This document shows, in pieces, positions 1-6,900 of a DNA stretch of 12,611 nt. The stretch covers positions 1,294 to 13,904 of the forward strand of contig CAMPET010000246.1 in assembly GCA_946803715.1 (NCBI GenBank). Reading direction: 5' to 3'. This stretch comes from Beroe ovata. Lineage: Eukaryota > Ctenophora > Nuda > Beroida > Beroidae. The position numbers and the translations under genes were made by a program. How positions within the stretch are numbered: the first letter of the stretch is position 1; the number at the start of each line of letters is the position of its first letter. The notes beneath the pieces are model-generated. The model was not told the origin of the DNA. It saw only the letters and a program-made list of their open reading frames with translations, and did not search any database.

Positions 1-56
1 CCCCCCCCCCTCTGTCTACATTCCATCATATATTACAATGATATTGCAATGATTGC

Positions 57-83
57 ATCACCTGCTGTATTAGTACAGGTGAT
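57..83. repeat. Inverted repeat with paired CACCTG/CAGGTG E-boxes
   Basis: Arms ATCACCTG (57-64) and CAGGTGAT (76-83) are perfect complements separated by 11 bases. Each arm contains an E2-type E-box. A competing inner hairpin, CTGTA/TACAG (65-69 and 74-78), overlaps it. Any function, such as binding of a bHLH or zinc-finger repressor, is inference. Confidence 0.35.
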
Positions 84-843
84 CCAACACAATGGTGAAA
101 ACACGTCACCACTCTACTGCTGCTAATCAATTCCACAGGAACACAAATTTGTTGTTCTTGCTGTACAACTGTCCTCGATGTATACTCCCTTGCCGTACTT
201 AGAAACATTCGGCTCCGCCCAAGTTCAAATGTATCCGTCTTGAGGGTCTGGTGGGTAGGAGAGGACGAATGTTTTGAACTCACATATTTTCCATGACCAC
301 TGATCCACCAGCTTCTTCGTATTGCTCATGTCACTATACTTCTTTGTGCCACGCCCACTTTTCTATATTCAGTGTTGACATGGTATTATGTTAGAAAACT
401 ATAATACATGCATGAAAACATGCTTCGTTTGAAGAAGTTATACCGATTTAATTCATTTTTCGCTCGACGTTTTTCTCTTCATTTTAAGAATTCGTTAGAA
501 TGGGCATTACTGCGTCACTTAACTCCGTCATTTTGGACCATCAATGAAGTTGTCGATATGATATCAGGCCCATGCGCTAGGACCCTCTAATTACAGTCAA
601 GCTGGTCAGACACCACATAATTATATAGCACGTTATCTTGCATGAGCACATATCATAGTGTGGAACACAATATTTGAATCGGTTTCCAATTCACGCACGC
701 TTTGGGCTCACGCTCAGTCACATGGACTGTCCGCTTTCTCCCTGGCCACTCCACATAATATTCTGTGGGGCAAACATATGTGTGATTCAATTCATGCCCC
801 CCTCCTCCTCACTCAGAGTTATCAAATAACATTGCTGACAGCT

Positions 844-864
844 CATAATAATGATATTATTATG
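844..864. repeat. AT-rich near-perfect palindrome
   Basis: CATAATAAT (844-852) and ATTATTATG (856-864) are exact reverse complements around a 3-base spacer. It lies between the transporter 3' end and the window start. In AT-rich DNA this can be chance; no function is claimed. Confidence 0.35.
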
Positions 865-915
865 ATGAATCAGCATAATTATATCGTGTCGTGCATATGA
901 TTTTGTCGGCGCGCG

Positions 916-929
916 GTTGCTATGACGAC
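916..929 (+). promoter_or_regulatory. X-box-like RFX motif
   Basis: GTTGCTATGACGAC fits the degenerate X-box pattern RYYNYYATRRNRAC recognised by RFX/DAF-19 factors. It is about 155 bases beyond the transporter stop codon, not in a promoter position for either recognised gene. The match is direct; the regulatory role is inference and weak. Confidence 0.2.
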
Positions 930-1084
930 GCTTTTGATCCTAATTTGTCGCGGTTTTCTGATCACTTTTACCCATTACGTAGATATAATTTTCAGTTAAT
1001 ATCATCGAGTAACATAAGTAAGTCATGTTGACACCAATGTCGATTAAGTAAAGTAGCTAACATAGCAATAACAACTCACACGAT

Positions 1085-2289
1085 TCAGACATCCTCTACA
1101 TTGGTCTGATTACTAATCACGAGATCTGCATTCGCTGCTGCTGCTCGGTCCAGGGTCGTCTTGTCCAGGGTCGTCTTGTCCAGGGTCGTCTTGTCCAGGG
1201 TCTCCAGCGTGTCCCAATCCTTGGTCTCAGGAAGGAGTAGCAGCATTGCTCCCGACACTAGTCCCACACTGCCCATCACTACAAATGGGAGTGGCTGGCT
1301 GATGGGGATGAGCGCCTTGGCGACCCAGGGGGATGCCGCTCCCCCTATCTGTGACATCACAACCAGGAATCCGAATCCTATAGCTCTCAGCCGGGTGGGG
1401 TAGAGTTCAATAGACCAGGTGTAGATGGCGGAGAAGTTGATGCAGATGAAGAGTCTGCCCAAGACACCCATAGCTATCCGGATAGGACCCCACACTTGAT
1501 GGTTGATGGGAATGAGGAACACCCCGATACACGCTACACTGGCCACCACCATGCTGGATATCGTCATGGTTTTCCTGCCCAGACTGTTGACACCCCACAT
1601 GCAGATCAAGTAGGCTGGTATTTCCGTCAGCGACCCCAGCACGAAGTTTGTGTAGAGGTTTCCGCCTAGGTCAGCCATGGCAAGAGAAGTCCCGTAGTAG
1701 ACCATTCCCACTGATATCCAGACGAATATCTGGAGGAGTGTCTGGGTTGCCAGAGTTCGCCCCGATCTGAACAGATCGAGATATGAGACTTTCTCCACCT
1801 GACTTTGATCATTGCTCTTCAGCACACAATTCTCCGGCATCTCAGTTCCGTTGAAGCTCGCCACCCGCCGTAGTATATCCATAGCTTCATAGTGCCGTCC
1901 ATTGGCACTCAGCCATCTAGCTGATTCCGGGACAAACCACCATGACAGTAAGACAAGGGAATAGGGAGCGGAGCAGATGACGTAGAGTGTCCTCCAGTTT
2001 CTGATGTAGAACGCTTTGAGGGCAAGTGCACATTCCACCACCGCCCATATTACCCACAGAACATTGCCGATTATGGGCCGGTGATAGCGGCCCACGTACT
2101 CGTTGACAATTACAAAACTCTGGGTGTCGGTGACGGCGGCAACTCCCATGAGGAAGCGACACACAGTGAACAGTTCAATGTGGGGGAGGAAGGGGCTGAT
2201 CGTCATGAGAACCAGGAGGATGGAGATACTCACGAAAACCGGGAGTTTGCGACCGTAATTGTCGGCAAAATAGCCACTCGCTATTGTCC
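1085..2289 (-). CDS. SLC22-like exon 2 (residues 126-526)
   Basis: The exon begins after a CAACAG acceptor (complement at 2290-2295). Its first two bases complete a glycine codon, giving GTIASGYFADNYGRK, the MFS motif A expected after TM2. The frame stays open through TM3 to TM12 to TGA at 1087-1085. The C-terminal tail carries a TLDKT pentapeptide repeat (about 486-507), an alanine run and ends in VEDV. A naive start at the GTG in 2233-2231 would be wrong: that codon is internal valine 145. Confidence 0.9.
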
Positions 2290-2781
2290 CTGTTGGTATA
2301 GTGGGGATATAGTGGTAGGACAGAGGAGAAGTGGGGAGGGTTATAATCGAGGTTGGATCCTCAAGTTAGGGAACACTGGACAATGAATAGGACGCGCGGT
2401 CTTACCCAGTGCCACTCCTATGAAGAAGATGCTGCTAGACAGATGTATCATCCAATCTCGGCCACAAACCAAATCGTACTGGGTGATGAGACTAAAAGTG
2501 TCCGGGTCGGTGAACTCCCACTCTGCCCGTCCCATGGCACACCTCCTTTCATCCGAACTGTTGAACGTCCCTGACATGGTACAGACCTCACTACCCGCTA
2601 CACATTGCCAATCTGACTCCAAGTTGGTAAAGTAGATGATAAGGAAGGGGTACACCACGACGTTTGCAGGGACGCTGAGAACGGTTACCAGCAACTTCTG
2701 GAATCTTCCAAATTCCCCGATTTCGGTCAGGAATTCATCCATACATAGCTCTTTTTTGGGAAGAGGGGAGCTCTGGTCCAT
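1085..2781 (-). CDS. SLC22-family organic ion/solute transporter (MFS), two exons, complete
   Basis: Joined coding sequence is 2781-2406 and 2289-1085, 526 residues, near the usual 540-560 of SLC22 (OCT/OAT/OCTN) carriers. These 12-helix Major Facilitator proteins move organic cations, anions or carnitine across the plasma membrane. The order is classic: a short N-terminus ending in IGEFGRFQ, TM1 (about 30-52), an extracellular loop with cysteines and the N-glycosylation sequon NSS (74-76), the family signature near DLVCGRDW, MFS motif A built across the splice (GYFADNYGRK after TM2), VPESARWL after TM6 (245-252), a second motif-A-like NSLGRK (360-365), ELYPTRLRAIGFG between TM10 and TM11 (420-432), and LLPETKDW after TM12 (477-484). 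The start at 2781 has a good context (ACA before ATGG) and an in-frame TAG 12 bases upstream. Substrate cannot be read from sequence, so I give no subfamily symbol. Confidence 0.92.
1148..1203 (-). repeat. 15-bp coding minisatellite, about 3.6 copies (TLDKT repeat)
   Basis: GTCCAGGGTCGTCTT is repeated head to tail from 1148, 1163 and 1178, with a partial copy from 1193. On the coding strand each unit adds five residues, giving TLDKT three times followed by TLDR after the PETKDWDTLE end of TM12. Copies are identical at the DNA level, implying recent expansion or ongoing slippage. The unit is divisible by three, so copy-number change keeps frame. Confidence 0.9.
2290..2405 (-). other. SLC22-like intron, 116 bases, phase 1
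   Basis: It has a GTAAG donor and a pyrimidine-rich tract ending in CAACAG acceptor on the minus strand. It splits the glycine codon just before MFS motif A. The overlapping open frame at 2341-2405 is a read-through artefact. Confidence 0.85.
2406..2781 (-). CDS. SLC22-like exon 1 (residues 1-125 plus first base of codon 126)
   Basis: It runs 376 bases from ATG at 2781 to a GTAAG donor whose complement CTTAC is at 2401-2405, ending in phase 1. It encodes the cytosolic N-terminus, TM1, the extracellular loop and the start of TM2. The TM1-TM2 loop spans only about 60 residues (about 53-112) with four cysteines (60, 67, 81, 106). Vertebrate OCTs have about 110 residues and six conserved cysteines there, so this loop is shortened. 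Reading on past the donor loses the MFS motif, which supports the splice. Confidence 0.9.
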
Positions 2782-2960
2782 TGTAGAGCACTATGTGGGA
2801 TGTTTCGAGGCACTGCAAGTGAAAGTTGGAAGAAAAAACGATACTGCGAGTGAAATATCTAGTTTCGTAAGCAGCAAGAATCTTGCTATCTTTAACATCC
2901 GACTTTGTATTCAATCTCTATCAGATTATGCCTCGTTTTCTGATTAGTAGGAATGAAAAG

Positions 2961-3026
2961 ATTTCTTACAAAGTCACGGAATTATGAATTTCTTACAAAG
3001 TCACATAATTATGAATTATTTACAAG
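2961..3026. repeat. 27-bp tandem repeat, about 2.4 copies
   Basis: Copies at 2961-2987 and 2988-3014 both begin ATTTCTTACAAAGTCAC and differ at only two bases (GG versus AT before AATTATGA). A partial third copy begins at 3015. It lies 180 bases upstream of the transporter start codon, within the presumed shared promoter. Confidence 0.9.
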
Positions 3027-3609
3027 CAAGATTATTCATCTTGATCGTGGAATTTTCAAGGAAAATTTCATTATTATTCACATTCTGATTACTGATATCC
3101 CAAAGAGCATTGCTTCTCCTCCGAAAGCATGACCTGGTCGAATCTAGTGTCGATGGATAACAAAACAATATTATCGAATCAAGGTTCCGCATGGAACACC
3201 TCGGAGAAGAGAGCAAAATCCGCTCTCTACGCTCAATTCTAACATAGTTATGTTGACTAATTACCTACACAATTAGTACTAATTATTATATGCTGTGGCA
3301 CCTCTTTATAGTTTAGACGGTGTCTATTGGACACGGTTTACAAAAACATGCTCCTCTATAAATTCTACACCCTCACCCTTGTTTAATCTCACAAATTCTC
3401 TTCCTTTCCTGGCCTGTGATAGCCTCATAGTATTAAACTTTTCATTCAGTGTCATTTTAAACAATCACTCTATTCACACTAGGTGTTAATAAAATCGTCA
3501 GCACTATAATACATCACAATGCGCACACATACTTTTCACGATTTGATTCCCGGTTCTCATCTCAGCCCCTCCTGATCGTCAAATTTTACAAGCTTGTCAT
3601 ACAAACAAC

Positions 3610-3630
3610 ATGGATCCAGAGCAGACATAA
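3610..3630 (+). other. Upstream ORF (6 codons) before the formin start
   Basis: ATG at 3610 in context AACATGG (A at -3, G at +4) encodes MDPEQT and ends at TAA 3628-3630, directly followed by TAG. It is in frame with, and 21 bases upstream of, the formin start at 3652, whose own context (ACCATGT) lacks the +4 G. It matters only if the transcript starts upstream of 3610, which is not shown. Confidence 0.45.
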
Positions 3631-3651
3631 TAGGGTCTCTTCGATTGCACC

Positions 3652-3939
3652 ATGTCCCCTGGAGACACTACTGTCTCCCCTAGAGACACTGCTATCTCTC
3701 ACGTCTTTCCCGGAGACACTGCTGTCTCTCCTGTGCCTCAACATCTCCCTGTCTCTGATCTCAAGTCTCTGATCTCGGAAAACTTATTCACCCTCCGGGA
3801 TAGTATAAAGTTGTGTTTGAATTCACTGCTCGTACAAAATGTACCAGGCGAGCCTAGTGTGTCTCTGGCAGCGGAGAGTGATTTTAGGGGTCCTTTTTTG
3901 GGTGATTGTGTTCTTGTTCCTAGCTCCAGTTCAGAAGAG
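3652..3939 (+). CDS. INF2: Formin exon 1: N-terminal extension (residues 1-96)
   Basis: ATG at 3652 is the first in frame after two stops (3628-3633). The exon is 288 bases and ends in GAAGAG before a GTAAAT donor, phase 0. It begins with a repeated P-G/R-D-T-x-x-S motif, then a possible amphipathic helix (about 33-58) and a serine-rich end. I recognise no domain. INF2 as I remember it starts only a short way before the sequence of exon 2, so this would be an added N-terminus. The alternative is that the true first exon is elsewhere and this is a variant or chance frame. Confidence 0.6.
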
Positions 3940-6900
3940 GTAAATCTATCGTAGTTTAATAGACTTGTGTACTAAACTTATGCAAACTTCACGACGGTTT
4001 TTCCTTTCCAGAAAATAAAATGACAAAGTGCGTGCGAATCAATTACTTTTCTAGATAACACTTTTTAAATAACATTACGAGCCTCGTGTAGATCAATTTT
4101 CAAAAAAATTAATCAATTTTAAACACAATCTAACATGAATATTCCTTTCTAAATAACCATTTCCTGATTCATGCTCATTTTCAGAAAGTACCCAAAGTTG
4201 GGCGATGGGGCAAGGCTCTGAAAGGCGCCAAAGAGTCTGGTCTAGTGAAGACAGAGAGCAGTGACAGTATTGCGGATGCTGTGATGGTATCCAGTCCCGA
4301 GAAACTGATCGAACTGATCAAAGACCATCCCACGTGAGTAACCGTAAAACTCACCGTGTGAATTAGTCGATAGGAAAGAGTGTGTGTGTGTGTGTTGCCG
4401 TGTTGGCCATAACGCAGGGTTTAGCAGAAACTACTGTTCTTTCTTGTGTATTGGTTTTAGAGCATGGAGCTGTTTTATTGAGATTATCGTGGTATTGATG
4501 GGATGGCGATCATGCGTGATAATCACCAAATGACTAGGTAATGAGAGCCGAAGTTGCAATTTTCTCCCGAATAATTGCAGAAATAACGACAATTATCATC
4601 GGCTCATCAGGGTAATTTGTCGCCATAGACACCAATAATCATTTGTTTCCATAGTAACCGGAACAAATTGCTATCGTCACACGATTTTAGTCTTGGGTGA
4701 TATCTATCTATCAAGACTATTTGCTTTAATCTGAAATAATCTGTTACTTGCTTTGCAGTGGTGTCAATGAAAATTCAGCTAGTTGTGTCAACGAACTGAG
4801 TTGTGTCAATCAGCCCAAATTGGTGTCAGTCTGTTAATAACGATCGTCAATGAGTTCCTATCGTTCCGTTAGGTGTAAGACATACGTGGCAGCTAAGAAG
4901 CGGTTCAAGTCTGCAGATAACATGTGGTTGTTCAACTTCCTCGAACTGGATGGAATAACCATTGTATTTGACACCCTCAACACACTAGCGAAGCAAGAGG
5001 TAAGTCCAGTGAGTGTGGTGTCAAGTGAGTGTAGTGTCAAGTGAGTGTGGTGTCTAGTGTGTGTGGTGTCATGTGAGTGTGTGGTGTCAAGTGAGTGTGG
5101 TGTCAATAAGTGCCACAGTTCACTGACATCACTCTTCAGAATTTCCGCATCTCTGACGCGATGGTACAACTGGAGTGTATCTCCCTGATCAAGACCATTC
5201 TGAACAGTAAGACTGGGCTGGAGTTTTTCCTTGAGCGAGAGGACTACACGTACATAGAGCAGTTTGCTCATGGTAAGACATGATCACGTGACATTCTTCA
5301 TAGATCTTCTTCCGTCCCGATATTGTAATCCATATTACTCCCTGTACGATGACGTACTAACTCTGTGCCTCCTTTTGATAACATTAGCCCCCTTTTAGAA
5401 ATCCAATAAGCTAGGTTAATTGGGTTTGTAGATTGGTTACCTGACTAAATTGGGGGTATGCTAATTGGGGGTATGCACGTGCAATAATATGTACGGGCAT
5501 AATGACCAGAAATAATCGAGGCATGCTGACGTGCAGCAGCCGGTCATTCGGCTCGCGGAAAAAGTGCTCTCATGTCACATGTACCAGGGCGTGTGATTCT
5601 TGTCATATGCATCGTTATTGTCAACTAGATCAACACGATTTTCAGATCGAAACATCGTCTGTTTGGCAAGTGTCATGCGGGCCATCTAGTAGTTGGGTAT
5701 GCGCAGACATAATCTTGTGTACTGTGAATCGCACTGTTTTGCAGAAATAAGTGTGAGACATTTTTCCTGCGTTTAAGCGGTTGACTGTCTGTCTAGATTC
5801 CAGCGGCTGAGTATTGGATAACTTCCCCGATATAAGTATTTTTGTAATAATTATCAGTCCAAACATTTGCCTGTGACATAATGACAAGAATTGTTTTCTC
5901 TCTGAGGAAGAATTAATATAGTTTTTGATAGTGACAACACAAATATTGCATTTCTTGATTAAAGTGCAAGGAAAATTCATAAGAATTCTTGCGTGGAATA
6001 TGTACGAAATCAACGAGAAGTTAGTGCTGACAAACCGCAAGGAAATTTTTCCTCACGGTCCAAATTTAAAGATGATTTAGTACCAATATCACTCATTCCT
6101 CTGCTTCAACACTTAGCAAGTCTATCTATCTCCACCAATGACCATAAGAAACTGTACAAATGTGTTAACATAACCATCATGATGCTATGACGCGCTATGA
6201 ATCACACTTTGCCTCCTCCAAACTCTCTAGACATGATATTTCCTCCTTCCGATAGCTCGTACGATTAGTATCTCAACGTGTTAGACTGAGCCTGTTTTTA
6301 GATCTGAGTGGAAAACATTAAAAATTTCCGAAGTCTAGGAGAGTCGTTTCTCTGTTTTCACCCGGGGTGAATTCCCCTTCCCCCTTCCAAATCTCGCTTC
6401 ATCAATCATCACCCCTCCTCGCTTAGTTTTTAACCCCACTAAAACTCAGTTTAAAACCCCATATTCGTATGAAGTGTGAACATGCCTGCTCCTGCAGCCC
6501 TCACCACGAAGAACGTCATGGTCAAGAAACACATTTTCGATCTGTTGAGTGCGTTGTGTTACAACTCTCAGCGTGGATACGACCTTGCTCTACACGCTCT
6601 TCAGACAGCTAAGGTAAGATTCTTACTCTCTGTATTGCACGTGCAACACCAGCGCGCGCGGCTCGGGCACGTGAAGGGTACACGTGCAGTTTTACCGTTA
6701 CTAGGACGAGAAGATTTTATCTTTGGCGAAAAGATATCGATTATCTACCCTTGGGTTGATTACGAGCTGGATCTCTGCGCCCTTGACTTTGAGCCAAAAC
6801 ATGATCATTGATTAATTGATTGATCACCCATCGTCTTTATTGTCGTCAATTATCGATGATCTGTCATATACGAAGTCAGCTTGACGGCAACCCATTGATA

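Larger units (their letters stand above)
1..1084. other. Gene-less region downstream of the SLC22-like gene
   Basis: I see no supportable gene here. The open frames are short (60-85 codons), differ in frame and strand, and resemble no family I know. The window opens with ten C residues. Small structures present are an inverted repeat with E-box halves (57-83), an AT palindrome (844-864) and an X-box-like 14-mer (916-929), described separately. This stretch should hold the 3' UTR of the minus-strand transporter gene, but I find no canonical AATAAA on the minus strand within several hundred bases of its stop codon, so the transcript end is not located. Confidence 0.6.
2782..3651. promoter_or_regulatory. 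Divergent intergenic spacer, 870 bases between two start codons
   Basis: The transporter (minus) and the formin (plus) start codons face away from each other across this spacer, so it should contain both 5' UTRs and both promoters, possibly shared. I see no clear TATA box or CpG island. It contains a 27-bp tandem repeat (2961-3026) and a short upstream ORF next to the formin start (3610-3630). Open frames here (for example 3295-3489) look random. An untranslated first exon for either gene cannot be excluded. Confidence 0.5.

Noticed and set aside
941-951. Shared 11-mer TAATTTGTCGC with 4613-4623, considered as a dispersed element
   Set aside because: Many shared 11-mers are expected by chance in a window of this size, and the flanks do not match.
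1161-1403. Plus-strand ORF with a repeated LSRVV pattern
   Set aside because: It is the antisense reading of the transporter minisatellite and TM11-TM12 region.
2341-2405. Continuation of the transporter exon 1 frame to a stop at 2341
   Set aside because: The frame loses MFS motif A after the GTAAG donor, while splicing to 2289 restores it exactly.
3661-3678. GAGACA/TGTCTC units as auxin-response-type elements
   Set aside because: Those are plant promoter elements; here the sequence is coding in an animal-type gene.
4850-5044. Stand-alone 64-codon ORF beginning MSSYRSV
   Set aside because: It is exon 3 of the formin plus intron sequence on both sides. The first eight residues come from the intron and the last fifteen from the splice repeat.
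4858-5271. 137-codon minus-strand ORF with histidine/threonine repeats
   Set aside because: It is the antisense shadow of exons 3 and 4 and of the 16-bp repeat; it shows no family resemblance.
5642-6040. 132-codon minus-strand ORF in intron 4
   Set aside because: It has no recognisable domain or splice/poly(A) support, and its composition is that of AT-rich non-coding DNA.
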